A stretch of 34,031 nt of DNA from Acidobacteriota bacterium (lineage in GTDB: Bacteria > Acidobacteriota > Blastocatellia > HR10): contig JAUQQC010000020.1 in assembly GCA_030550025.1 (NCBI GenBank), positions 1 to 34,031 on the forward strand, read 5' to 3'. A program made the translations under genes and the position numbers. Under the pieces are notes generated by a model. That model searched no databases. It was not told the origin of the DNA and saw only the letters and a list, made by a program, of their open reading frames with translations. Below are positions 17,188-25,229 of the stretch, in pieces; within the stretch, counting starts at the first letter, position 1; the number at the start of each line of letters is the position of its first letter.

Positions 17188-17935
17188 AGATGATCCGTAG
17201 GCCATCGAGCGTGAGATTGTCATCGAGCGTCTGGATGTAGGCCGACGCGCGACCGATCAGGTGCGAGAGTCCGCCGGTGGCGACGACGCGCGTCTCCGGC
17301 CCCAGCTCCTCGAGCATGCGGGCGAGGATCCCATCCACCAATCCGATGTAGCCGAAGTAGAGTCCCGATTGGATGCTGGCGACCGTCGAACGGCCGATGA
17401 TCGCGCTCGGTCGCCGAATGTCCACGCGGGGCAGCTTCGCCGTTCGCTCAAAGAGGGCCTCGGCCGAGATGGTGATGCCCGGGGCGATGACGCCACCCAG
17501 GTACTCGCCCCGTGGGGAGATGGCGTCGAAGGTCGTCGCCGTTCCGAAATCCACGACGATGCACGGTCCGCCGTACTTGGCGAATGCCGCCACAGCATCG
17601 GCGATGCGGTCCGCGCCCACCTCCTGCGGATTCTCGTAGAGGATGGGCATGCCCGTCGGCGTACGCCAATCCACAAAGAGTGGGTCCAGGTGAAAGTACG
17701 TTTGCGCCATCTTCCGCAGCGCGAAGTCGAGCGGGGGAACGACCGACGCGATCACAATAGCGTGCACGCCGGAGACCTCTAACCCTTCCAGCGTGAAGAG
17801 CGTGCGGCAGAGGATGCCCAACTCGTCCACCGTCCGCTCGCGCTGCGTCGTCAGGCGCCAGACGACGACGAGCCGTTCGCCCTCATACACCCCGAGGGCC
17901 GTGTTCGTATTGCCCACGTCAATGACCAGCAACAT
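17156..17935 (-). CDS. coaX: Type III pantothenate kinase
   Basis: ATP-dependent kinase of 259 residues for the first step of CoA synthesis, from the ASKHA superfamily. Motifs in order: phosphate-1 loop DVGNTNTALG (Asp6), pantothenate-site GADR (107-110, catalytic Asp109), phosphate-2 loop VDFGTATTFD (Asp129) and GGVIAPG. ATG 17935 follows an AAGGAGG site. It heads the minus-strand operon that continues into the unknown gene and trpDCFBA, and shares a divergent promoter region with cysS. Confidence 0.95.
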   Translation of the reverse strand: MLLVIDVGNTNTALGVYEGERLVVVWRLTTQRERTVDELGILCRTLFTLEGLEVSGVHAIVIASVVPPLDFALRKMAQTYFHLDPLFVDWRTPTGMPILYENPQEVGADRIADAVAAFAKYGGPCIVVDFGTATTFDAISPRGEYLGGVIAPGITISAEALFERTAKLPRVDIRRPSAIIGRSTVASIQSGLYFGYIGLVDGILARMLEELGPETRVVATGGLSHLIGRASAYIQTLDDNLTLDGLRIIYERVQRHQAR

Positions 17936-17972
17936 GCGCCCTCGCGTGCCTCCTTGAGGATCGAGCTACACA

Positions 17973-18001
17973 ATTAAGCCATTCGCGCGGCGAGAAGTCA
18001 A
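17973..18001 (-). promoter_or_regulatory. Putative promoter of the coaX-trp-aro operon
   Basis: On the minus strand TTGACT (17996-18001), a 17-base spacer and CTTAAT (17973-17978), about 40 bases upstream of coaX. No attenuator leader peptide rich in Trp codons is visible between this site and coaX. Confidence 0.45.
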
Positions 18002-18034
18002 TCGCCGCCGGACGCCTCTTGGCCGATCGCCGCG

Positions 18035-18064
18035 TTGACATCACGGGGGAAGCGAAGGTATTTT
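18035..18064 (+). promoter_or_regulatory. Putative promoter of cysS
   Basis: A perfect TTGACA (18035-18040), an 18-base spacer and TATTTT (18059-18064). Transcription would begin near 18071, giving a very short leader of about 14 bases before ATG 18085 and no strong ribosome site. Confidence 0.55.
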
Positions 18065-18084
18065 TCTGGCCTTGGGACGCTCCC

Positions 18085-19503
18085 ATGCTGCGGTTGCGGA
18101 ACACGTTGTCGGGCGAGCTGGAGGTCTTCACCCCCCTGGATGGGGAGACGGTCCGCATGTACAGCTGCGGCCTCACGGTCTATGACTACGGCCACATCGG
18201 GAACTTTCGGACGTTCGTCTCAGTGGACATCCTCCGGCGCTACTTGAAGTCCAAGGGGTATCGCGTCCTTCACGTCATGAACTTCACCGATGTGGACGAC
18301 AAGACCATTCGCCGCGCGCGCGAGGAGAGGGTGAGCCTGCGCGAGCTGACCGATCGGTACATCGCCGCCTTCCTCGACGACATGCGAACGCTCAATCTGG
18401 AGACGCCCGAGGTCATGCCGCGCGCGACCGAGCACATCCCGGAGATGGTGGCGCTGGTGAAGCGGTTGCAGGAGCGGGGGTATACGTATCGGAGCGAGGG
18501 CTCGATCTATTTTCGAGTCGCCGCGTTCCCAGAATACGGGAAGCTCTCCAAGATTCGACCGGACCACGTCAAGCCCGGCGCGCGTGTGGATGTGGACGAA
18601 TATGAGAAAGCCGATGCGCGCGATTTCGTGCTGTGGAAGGCACCGAAGGAGCCGGATGAACCGCGTTGGGAGACGGAATTGGGGCCGGGCCGACCCGGAT
18701 GGCATCTGGAATGCTCGGCCATGTCCATGAAATACTTGGGCGAGACGTTCGACCTCCATTGCGGCGGCGTGGATCTCATCTTCCCCCACCATGAGAACGA
18801 GATCGCACAGAGCGAGGCGGCGACGGGAAAACCTTTCGTTCGGTATTGGGTGCACACGGAGTTCCTCTTGGTCGAAGGGGAGAAGATGGCGAAATCGCGG
18901 GGGAACTTCTACACGCTGCGCGATCTCTTGGCGCGCGGCTTCGATCCCATGGCCATTCGGTACGCGCTGCTCTCGGTCCCCTATCGCACGCCACTCAATT
19001 TCACCTTCGAAGGCGTGCGCGCCGCCGAGGCGACGCTGGCGAACCTGCGCGATTTCCTCTGGCGCGTGCGCGAAGCGCGCGGCGAGCCGGGATCGAATCC
19101 CACGATCGCCGAGGCGCTGCGACGCGCGGCCCGCGAGTTCGAGGAGGCGATGGATGAGGACTTGAACACGGCGCAGGCGCTCGGCGCCCTGCATACGCTT
19201 GTCGGCGAAGTCACGCGCGCTGTGATCCAAGGCGCGCTTCGGGAGGACGACCGGCAGCGAATCCTGGACTGGATCCGCCGCGTGGATCAGGTCCTCGGCG
19301 TCCTTGGCGAGATCGAGCCGGAGCCGCTCGATCCCGAGCTGCAAGCGCTCATCGAGGAACGGGCGCGCGCCCGCGCGCGACGCGATTATGCGCGCGCCGA
19401 TGAGATCCGCCGCCTCCTCTACGAACGCGGCATCATCTTGGAAGACACGCGCTCGGGCACGCTCTGGCGACGCCGACGCGATTTGCCGAAGGAGTCCTCA
19501 TGA
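18085..19503 (+). CDS. cysS: Cysteinyl-tRNA synthetase
   Basis: Class I aminoacyl-tRNA synthetase of 472 residues charging tRNA-Cys. The HIGH-type motif is YDYGHIGNFRTF, zinc and cysteine-site residues lie in MYSCGLTVYD, WHLECSAM and LHCGGVDLIFPHHENE, and the KMSKS loop reads KMAKSRGNF. The C-terminal helical tRNA-binding domain (DEDLNTAQALGALHTL, RRDYARADEIRRLL) is complete. ATG 18085 is chosen because MLRLRNTLSGELEVF is the normal family start and lies just downstream of the promoter; the frame is open 66 bases further upstream. The stop overlaps the next ATG as ATGA. Confidence 0.95.
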   Translation: MLRLRNTLSGELEVFTPLDGETVRMYSCGLTVYDYGHIGNFRTFVSVDILRRYLKSKGYRVLHVMNFTDVDDKTIRRAREERVSLRELTDRYIAAFLDDMRTLNLETPEVMPRATEHIPEMVALVKRLQERGYTYRSEGSIYFRVAAFPEYGKLSKIRPDHVKPGARVDVDEYEKADARDFVLWKAPKEPDEPRWETELGPGRPGWHLECSAMSMKYLGETFDLHCGGVDLIFPHHENEIAQSEAATGKPFVRYWVHTEFLLVEGEKMAKSRGNFYTLRDLLARGFDPMAIRYALLSVPYRTPLNFTFEGVRAAEATLANLRDFLWRVREARGEPGSNPTIAEALRRAAREFEEAMDEDLNTAQALGALHTLVGEVTRAVIQGALREDDRQRILDWIRRVDQVLGVLGEIEPEPLDPELQALIEERARARARRDYARADEIRRLLYERGIILEDTRSGTLWRRRRDLPKESS

Positions 19504-20555
19504 GGAGCCCGGAGATGACGCCTGTCCGTCGCGAACATCCCTCGGCCACGCGAGCGCCTCTGACGCCCACCTACTCCATCGTCATCCCGCTCTACAACGA
19601 GGCGGAGAACGTCGAGCCGCTCTATCGAGAGTTGCGGCCGGTCTTGGAGCAACTCGGCGAGCCGTATGAGGTGATCTTCGTGGACGATGGGAGCCGAGAT
19701 GAAACCTACGAGGTACTGCTGGCCCTCTATCGCGAGGATCCGAACGTGCACCTCCTCCGCTTGAGTCGGAACTTCGGGCAGACGGCGGCCCTCGCCGCGG
19801 GATTCGATTTCGCACAAGGGACCATCATCATCGCGATGGATGGCGATCTGCACCATGATCCGCAGGACATCCCCCGGCTCTTGGAGAAGCTGCAGCAGGG
19901 GTACGATATCGTGAGCGGATGGCGGAAGGATCGTCCTGAGGATTTCCTCACGCGGCGCCTCCCCTCACGCGTCGCCAATTGGATCATGGCGCGGCTCTCG
20001 GGGGTGCCCCTTCGAGATTTCGGTTCGACGTTCAAGGCCTATCGGCGCGAGGTCATCAAGAACATTCGCCTCTACGGCGAGCTGCATCGCTTCATCCCTG
20101 CGCTGGCGAGCCTCATGGGAGCGCGAATCGCGGAGATCCCCGTGCGCGCCCGCCCGCGCTATCGCGGCCAGTCCAAATACGGTCTATCGCGTACGATCCG
20201 GGTGCTGTTGGATTTCATCACGATCAAGTTCCTGCTCAGCTACATGACGCGCCCGCTGCACTTTTTCGGACCGGTGGGCTTGCTGGCGCTGACCAGCGGC
20301 ATGCTCATCGGAAGTTATCTCGCGTTGAAGAAACTCCTTTACGGCATCAGCCTCTTGCAACAGCACGGGCCGTTGTTGTTGCTCTCGATGTTGCTCATCA
20401 TCACGGGTGTACAACTGATCTCCATCGGATTGATCGGCGAGATCGTCATGCGCACGTACTACGAGTCGCAGCGGAAGCCGATCTACACGATCCGTGAGAT
20501 TCGCTCCCGGCGAACGACCGATGAACGTGCCCCGTTCGTCGAAAAGAGGGAATGA
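19500..20555 (+). CDS. Family 2 glycosyltransferase, polyprenyl-phosphate type, membrane-anchored
   Basis: Protein of 351 residues with a GT-A domain and two C-terminal membrane helices (about 255-275 and 291-315), the architecture of dolichol/undecaprenyl-phosphate sugar transferases such as DPM1, ArnC or GtrB. Nucleotide-sugar and metal sites are visible: YSIVIPLYNEAENV (25-38), VDDGS (61-65), the DGD motif at 114-116 in AMDGDLHHDPQD, and RYRGQSKYGLSR (220-231). It should move a sugar from an NDP-sugar onto a lipid carrier at the inner face of the cytoplasmic membrane. The donor is not predictable. ATG 19500 overlaps the cysS stop; a second ATG lies five codons later. Confidence 0.88.
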   Translation: MRSPEMTPVRREHPSATRAPLTPTYSIVIPLYNEAENVEPLYRELRPVLEQLGEPYEVIFVDDGSRDETYEVLLALYREDPNVHLLRLSRNFGQTAALAAGFDFAQGTIIIAMDGDLHHDPQDIPRLLEKLQQGYDIVSGWRKDRPEDFLTRRLPSRVANWIMARLSGVPLRDFGSTFKAYRREVIKNIRLYGELHRFIPALASLMGARIAEIPVRARPRYRGQSKYGLSRTIRVLLDFITIKFLLSYMTRPLHFFGPVGLLALTSGMLIGSYLALKKLLYGISLLQQHGPLLLLSMLLIITGVQLISIGLIGEIVMRTYYESQRKPIYTIREIRSRRTTDERAPFVEKRE

Positions 20556-20595
20556 ATCTGGCCTCTCCCCTCGCGCGGAGACGTAGTGCGCGCCC

Positions 20596-21168
20596 TCACT
20601 CCCATAGCGTGAGCAGTTGCGTGAGGATGCGTTCGGTCATCCCCCAGATGGGCCCATAGGGCGAAGGATACGCCGGCCACACGCGCCATTCCCCATTCAC
20701 GAGCTTCTCCACGCGATCGGAGCGCCCCTGGCGTTTGAGCGCGCGAAGCGAGATCCAGAAAGCGCGCTCGACTTCGGGACCCGCCGTCACCTCCACATCC
20801 GGTCGCACGAGGACCACAAGCGGAGTCACGCGAATGGGGGGGAGGAGGGGATTGCTCGGGGAGAGGGCGCTCAACCGTCCCAGGACGTCACCGTCTCGCT
20901 CCAGGTCAATGCCGACTTCCTCGCGCGCTTCGCGCACGGCCGTCTCCCAAAGGGTGCGATCTTCGGGCTCGCGACGTCCGCCCGGCAGCGCGATGTGCCC
21001 GGACCAGGGATCGCGTGCGTCTTCGACGCGCTTGATGAGCAACGCTTCCACGTCCCCGCCGACTTCGCGAAGAAGGAGAACGACGGCGGCCTGGAGGGGC
21101 CATTCTTCGAGCGACTCTTCGGCCGAAGGCGTCAAAGCGGTGAGCTTCCTTTTGAGCGTCTCGATGTC
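20596..21168 (-). CDS. NUDIX hydrolase, CoA-pyrophosphatase-like
   Basis: Enzyme of 190 residues from GTG 21168 (MDIETLKRKL). The pyrophosphatase motif is clear: DPWSGHIALPGGRREPED then TAVREAREEVGI, with the extra residue between the two halves that is typical of CoA-diphosphatase (NudL-like) proteins, where CoA or its derivatives are split to phosphopantetheine and 3',5'-ADP. A TTG at 21189 in frame, with a GGGAG eight to nine bases upstream, is an alternative start. However, TATAAT lies at 21175-21180, inside that extension and six bases before the GTG, which suggests a leaderless message. It is transcribed in the same direction as lysC-asd, 63 bases behind asd. Confidence 0.82.
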   Translation of the reverse strand, partial: DIETLKRKLTALTPSAEESLEEWPLQAAVVLLLREVGGDVEALLIKRVEDARDPWSGHIALPGGRREPEDRTLWETAVREAREEVGIDLERDGDVLGRLSALSPSNPLLPPIRVTPLVVLVRPDVEVTAGPEVERAFWISLRALKRQGRSDRVEKLVNGEWRVWPAYPSPYGPIWGMTERILTQLLTLWE

Positions 21169-21231
21169 CACGAAGGGATTATACCGCAAGTCGGCACGCT
21201 CCCACCGCCTCGAAGCGGGCGCGCGGTTCGC

Positions 21232-22290
21232 TCACGCGAGCCATCCCTGCGCGACCAGCAACTCGGCGTTGAGCAAAGCGGCACCGGCCGCCCCACGAAT
21301 CGTATTATGCCCGAGGATGACCATCTTGTAATCGAGGATCGAGCAGGGGCGGATGCGCCCGACGACCGAGGCCATGCCCCGTTCGGCGTCTCGATCCAGA
21401 CGCGGTTGCGGCCGATTCGCCTCTTCGCGCACGACGATGGGACGGGCGGGAGCCGTCGGCAATTGGAGATGCTGGGGCGCGGACGCGAACGAGGCGAGCG
21501 CTTCGATGATCTCCTCGCGCGTCGGCGTGCGCTCGAAAGCGAGCGAGACGCATTCGAGATGCCCGTCGAGCGTCGGCACGCGAGTGCACTGCGCGCTGAT
21601 GCGCAGCGGCGCGAAGACGAAGGCTTCCTCCTCCCATCGGCCGAGCAGCTTCCGCGTCTCCGTCTCCAGCTTCTCCTCCTCATTTGGAATGAACGGAATG
21701 ACGTTGTCCACGATATCGAGCGAAGTGACGCCCGGATACCCAGCGCCCGAGAGCGCTTGCAAGGTCGTGACCATGACCTGCCGAAGGCCGAAGTGGTCCA
21801 TGAGGGGTTTGAGGACGAGCGTCAGATGAATCGTCGAGCAATTGGGATTGGTCACGATGAAGCCGCGCTCCCAACCGCGACGTCGGCGCTGCTGGACGAT
21901 GGCCTGCAGGTGTTCGGGGTTGACCTCGGGGACGATGAGCGGCACGTCCGGTTCGAGCCGATGGGCGCTCGCGTTACTGCAGACGATGTATCCGGACCGC
22001 GCGAATTCCGGCTCCACGCTCGCCGCCACCTCGGTCGGCAGAGCTGAGAAGACGAGCCGACACTCGAGCGGAGGCGCGCACTCTTTCACCACGAGCCGTC
22101 GCACGCGCTCCGGGATCGGCGAGGGCAAGAGCCAGTGCACGGCGTCTTCATATCGCGCTCCCACCGAGCGATCCGAAGCCGCAACTGCCGTCACCTCAAA
22201 CCATGGATGAGTCTCCAAAAGAGCGATCAACCGCTGCCCGACGATGCCGGTCGCGCCGAGAATGCCGACGGGGATCTTCTCCGCTCTCAT
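21232..22290 (-). CDS. asd: Aspartate-semialdehyde dehydrogenase (archaeal/yeast-type)
   Basis: NADP-dependent enzyme of 352 residues making aspartate semialdehyde from aspartyl phosphate, for lysine, threonine, methionine and diaminopimelate. The nucleotide loop is GILGATGIVGQRL; SNASAHR and TNPNCSTIHL (catalytic Cys151) are the archaeal/fungal-type forms, and the length and VPTLDGHLECVS segment, with the likely active-site His, agree. ATG 22290 overlaps the lysC stop as ATGA, so the enzyme making its substrate is translationally coupled to it. The divergent subtype in a bacterium hints at an old transfer but is seen in several bacterial phyla. Confidence 0.93.
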   Translation of the reverse strand: MRAEKIPVGILGATGIVGQRLIALLETHPWFEVTAVAASDRSVGARYEDAVHWLLPSPIPERVRRLVVKECAPPLECRLVFSALPTEVAASVEPEFARSGYIVCSNASAHRLEPDVPLIVPEVNPEHLQAIVQQRRRRGWERGFIVTNPNCSTIHLTLVLKPLMDHFGLRQVMVTTLQALSGAGYPGVTSLDIVDNVIPFIPNEEEKLETETRKLLGRWEEEAFVFAPLRISAQCTRVPTLDGHLECVSLAFERTPTREEIIEALASFASAPQHLQLPTAPARPIVVREEANRPQPRLDRDAERGMASVVGRIRPCSILDYKMVILGHNTIRGAAGAALLNAELLVAQGWLA

Positions 22291-23678
22291 CGGATGAACT
22301 CCTTATGAATGGCCCGAACGGCCGACGCGCGGTCGCGTTCGCTGACGACGAGAGAGATGTTGCGTTCGGACGACCCTTGCGCGATGGCGATGACGTTGAT
22401 GCCCTCGCGTCCGAGCGCGGAGAACAAGCGCCCAGCCACGCCGGGCGTGCCGCGCATCCCTTCGCCGACTGCGGCCACGATGGCCACGCCGTTTTGCCTC
22501 TCGATCTGGCTGATGTCACCCTGCCGCCGCTCGCGCGCGAATTCCTCTTCCAGAGCGCGCCGCACGCGCTCGGCATCCTTCTGTTGGACGACGAAGCAAA
22601 TGCTCTGCTGCGACGACGCTTGGCTGATGAGCAGGACGTTGATGCCCTCGCGCGCGAGCGTATCGAAGACGCGCGCCGTGATCTCGGGCACACCGAGCAT
22701 GCCCGCGCCTTCGACCGTCACCAACGTGAGCGGGCCGATCGAAGTGATCGCTTTGACGATGGGATTGCCCGGCGTCGTGCGCGGTACAATGCGCGTGCCC
22801 GAGAACGCGGGATTGAACGTGTTCTTGATGAGGAGGGGGATGCCGCGTTCGATGGCCGGGAAAACCGTCTTCGGATGCACGACCTTGGCGCCGAAATAGG
22901 CCAGCTCCGCCACCTCCCGATAGGACAACTCCGCAAGCGAACGCCCCTCGGGCACAACTTTGGGATCGGCCGTCATGATCCCATCCACATCGGTGTAGAT
23001 CCAAATCTCCCGCGCACCGATGGCCGCGCCGATGAGCGCCGCCGAATAGTCCGATCCCCCACGCCCGAGGGTCGTCGGAATCCCCTCCCGCGTGCTGCTC
23101 AAGAACCCGGTGATGACCGGGACGACCCCTCGCTTCACGAGGGGAAGGATCGCGCGGCGACACTTCCGATAGGTGAGGTCTTTCAGTGGCGTCGCGGCGC
23201 CGAACCGATCATCGGTGATGACGAACCGCTGCGCGTTAAGCGCCTTGGCCTTCACGCCGTGTTCGATCAACATGCCGGCGAGGATCTCCACCAGCAATCG
23301 CTCGCCGAAGGACGCGACGGCATCCAGAGCGCGCGGCGTCGCTTCCCCGAGGAAGCTCATGCCCGTGAGGATGCGCGTGAGTTCTTCGGTGAACTGATCC
23401 GTCAACGCGAGTAACCGCGCGCGCGTCTTCGAATCCGTGACGACCGCCGAGATCACGTGTGCATGCCGGTTGTGAAACACGCGGAGCTTCCGCTCGAGTT
23501 CATGATCTCGCCGGGCGGCCGCACCATGCGCAGCCGCGAGCAGAAGATCCGTGATTCCCGCCATCGCGGAGACGACGACGATAGGTCGCTGCTTCCGATG
23601 CGCGAGGATGATCTCGGCGACTCGCCGCAAGTTCTCCGCTCCTGCGACGGATGTCCCGCCGAACTTCATCACGATCAT
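22287..23678 (-). CDS. lysC: Aspartate kinase, monofunctional, with ACT domains
   Basis: Enzyme of 463 residues phosphorylating aspartate at the entry of the aspartate family. Motifs in order: MKFGGTSV (4-11), VVSAMAGITDLL, SFGERL, TTLGRGGSDYSAALIG and IYTDVDGIMTADP. Two tandem ACT domains fill the C-terminal third (TLVTVEGAGMLGVPEITARVF, then GVAIVAAVGEGMRGTPGVAG), so feedback inhibition by lysine and/or threonine is expected from the family. ATG 23678 follows a GGAGGGAG. The frame continues open for nearly 500 codons upstream, across the promoter and the divergent gene, but that extension is not protein-like. There is no homoserine dehydrogenase fusion. Confidence 0.95.
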   Translation of the reverse strand: MIVMKFGGTSVAGAENLRRVAEIILAHRKQRPIVVVSAMAGITDLLLAAAHGAAARRDHELERKLRVFHNRHAHVISAVVTDSKTRARLLALTDQFTEELTRILTGMSFLGEATPRALDAVASFGERLLVEILAGMLIEHGVKAKALNAQRFVITDDRFGAATPLKDLTYRKCRRAILPLVKRGVVPVITGFLSSTREGIPTTLGRGGSDYSAALIGAAIGAREIWIYTDVDGIMTADPKVVPEGRSLAELSYREVAELAYFGAKVVHPKTVFPAIERGIPLLIKNTFNPAFSGTRIVPRTTPGNPIVKAITSIGPLTLVTVEGAGMLGVPEITARVFDTLAREGINVLLISQASSQQSICFVVQQKDAERVRRALEEEFARERRQGDISQIERQNGVAIVAAVGEGMRGTPGVAGRLFSALGREGINVIAIAQGSSERNISLVVSERDRASAVRAIHKEFIR

Positions 23679-24119
23679 CAGCCGTCTCCCTCCACGCGCA
23701 ACCTCGCTCCGAAGAAGGAGAGCGATATTGTATCGGCGCAGCACTAATGTGTAAATCCTCACGCGAGGCGGGCGGATGAAAAGAACGATTCGCACGTGAG
23801 CCAGCAGAGCGGGCGATTCGAATCGAGCCGGGAGTGAGCGCACGCAAACCTCAGGAACGCGCGAAAATTCCCACAAGCCCGCAGGAGCTGGCGCCCCACG
23901 CGGAGGAAGCAGATGGGGATGGCGTTCCCATGCGGGTGAGGGACGACCCAAGGGGTGGCTCCCCTCGTGGGCTTGGTTGGATGGGGAGGCGCCGTTGTCC
24001 GTGGGCTCGCCTCGCGGCTCGCCCAAGGCCCACATGTGCGCGCTGCAGTTAGAGGCCTTTCTGGCGTTTCTCCTCGACTCGCGCCAGGCGGCGATAGGCT
24101 TCGGATCGAGAGCCAAACT
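23679..24119. other. Divergent intergenic region, no gene seen
   Basis: About 440 bases between lysC (minus) and the nucleotidyltransferase gene (plus). It carries the lysC promoter at its left end; the opposing promoter begins just beyond its right end. Between them I see only short inverted repeats, for example CTGGCG with CGCCAG at about 24060-24087. The frames across it are low-complexity with no ribosome sites. No lysine-riboswitch core could be recognised, though this needs a covariance search. Confidence 0.5.
23727..23755 (-). promoter_or_regulatory. Promoter of the lysC-asd operon
   Basis: On the minus strand TTTACA (23750-23755), a 17-base spacer and TACAAT (23727-23732), giving a leader of roughly 40 bases before ATG 23678. 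Confidence 0.6.
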
Positions 24120-24148
24120 TTGAAACTCTTCGTCGGGGATGATACACT
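24120..24148 (+). promoter_or_regulatory. Promoter of the sugar-nucleotide operon
   Basis: TTGAAA (24120-24125), a 17-base spacer and TACACT (24143-24148). Transcription would begin about 25 bases before ATG 24180, leaving the GGAGGGG ribosome site in the leader. Confidence 0.6.
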
Positions 24149-24179
24149 CACCTTCCCTGAGGTCATCGGAGGGGCGATC

Positions 24180-25229
24180 ATGCAGGCGGTCATCCTCGCA
24201 GGAGGGAAAGGGACGCGAATGCGTCCCCTGACGGTCCATGTGCCGAAACCGGCGGCACCGTTGGTGAATCGGCCCTTCCTCTTCTATCAGCTCGACCTGC
24301 TGCGCGGGACGGGTGTCGAAGAGGTGATGGTGTGTCTCGCCTATCAACCGCAGCGGATCGAGCACGTGCTGACCGGGAGTGAAGATCACGAGTTGTCCAT
24401 TCGCTATGTCGTGGAGGCGACGCCGCTGGGGACAGCCGGAGCGTTCAAGAATTGCGAGGCCTACCTGCAGGGGACGACCGTCGTGCTGAATGGGGACATC
24501 CTGACGGATCTCGATCTCACCGATGTCCTGAAGCGACATCGGGAGACGAAAGCCGTGGCGACGATCGTCCTCACGCCAGTCGAAAACCCTTCGGCGTACG
24601 GCGTCGTCGAGATGGCGGCAGATGGGCGCGTCGTGCGCTTCTTGGAGAAGCCGCGGGCGAGCGAGGTCACCTCGCGGTTGATCAATGCGGGCATCTATGT
24701 CCTGGAACCGTCGGTGCTCGCTCATATCCCGGAGGGGAAGACGTTCTCCTTCGAGTACGATCTCTTCCCGCTGCTCTTGGAGCGGGGCGAGTCGGTGTTC
24801 GCCTACGTCTGGGAGGGGTATTGGCGAGACATTGGGACGCCGCGCCATTATCTGCAAGCGAATCTGGACGTCTTGGCCGGGAAGGTGAGGACCTATTCTC
24901 CCGTGCGACCGCCGCGCGGCGAGCGGTTTGATGAGTCGGCGGGCATTGATCGGCTCTCGGTCGTGGATCCCAGCTGCACGGTGAAGGCGGGGGCGGAGAT
25001 CGTGAATTCGGTCGTGGGGCCGCATTGCTTCATCGAGGAGAAGGCGCGGATCGAGGATTCGGTGATTTGGGCGGCGACGCGCATCGGCGCGCATGCTGAG
25101 GTGCGCCGATCGGTCCTCGGGCGCGGCTGTCACATCGGGCGCGCGGCCGAGGTCGCGCCGGGGACGTTTCTGGGCGATAAGTCGGTTGTGACCGACTATA
25201 GCCTCATCGGCGGGGAGGAAGAGCGATGA
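24180..25229 (+). CDS. Sugar-phosphate nucleotidyltransferase, mannose-1-phosphate guanylyltransferase-like
   Basis: Protein of 349 residues with an N-terminal nucleotidyltransferase domain (MQAVILAGGKGTRMRPLT, KPAAPLVNRP, LNGDILTD, FLEKP, NAGIYVLEP, YWRDIGTPRHYLQAN) and a C-terminal left-handed beta-helix of hexapeptide repeats (about 260-345). This is the layout of GDP-mannose pyrophosphorylase B-type and glucose-1-phosphate thymidylyl/adenylyltransferase-like enzymes, which make NDP-sugars from NTP and sugar-1-phosphate. The hexomutase next door would supply the sugar-1-phosphate, favouring mannose or glucose. ATG 24180 has a GGAGGGG site; the frame is open upstream but non-coding in character. 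The stop overlaps the next ATG. Confidence 0.9.
   Translation: MQAVILAGGKGTRMRPLTVHVPKPAAPLVNRPFLFYQLDLLRGTGVEEVMVCLAYQPQRIEHVLTGSEDHELSIRYVVEATPLGTAGAFKNCEAYLQGTTVVLNGDILTDLDLTDVLKRHRETKAVATIVLTPVENPSAYGVVEMAADGRVVRFLEKPRASEVTSRLINAGIYVLEPSVLAHIPEGKTFSFEYDLFPLLLERGESVFAYVWEGYWRDIGTPRHYLQANLDVLAGKVRTYSPVRPPRGERFDESAGIDRLSVVDPSCTVKAGAEIVNSVVGPHCFIEEKARIEDSVIWAATRIGAHAEVRRSVLGRGCHIGRAAEVAPGTFLGDKSVVTDYSLIGGEEER

Noticed and set aside
15610..17193. A 527-codon open frame on the plus strand opposite trpD and the unknown gene
   Set aside because: It is antisense to clear trpD motifs, has Arg/His/Ala-rich composition typical of GC-rich shadow frames, and no ribosome site.
20617..22047. A 476-codon plus-strand frame across the NUDIX and asd genes
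   Set aside because: Shadow of two well-supported minus-strand genes; composition is Arg/Asp/His-rich and no domain is recognisable.
22203..23414. A 403-codon plus-strand frame opposite lysC
   Set aside because: Antisense of conserved kinase and ACT motifs; no independent support.
23800..23850. GATTCGAATC palindrome resembling a tRNA T-arm
   Set aside because: Flanking bases do not form the five-base T stem and no acceptor or anticodon arm is found.
23679..25133. Upstream extension of the lysC frame by 485 codons
   Set aside because: It crosses the lysC promoter and reads the nucleotidyltransferase gene backwards; MKFGGTSV behind GGAGGGAG fixes the true start.
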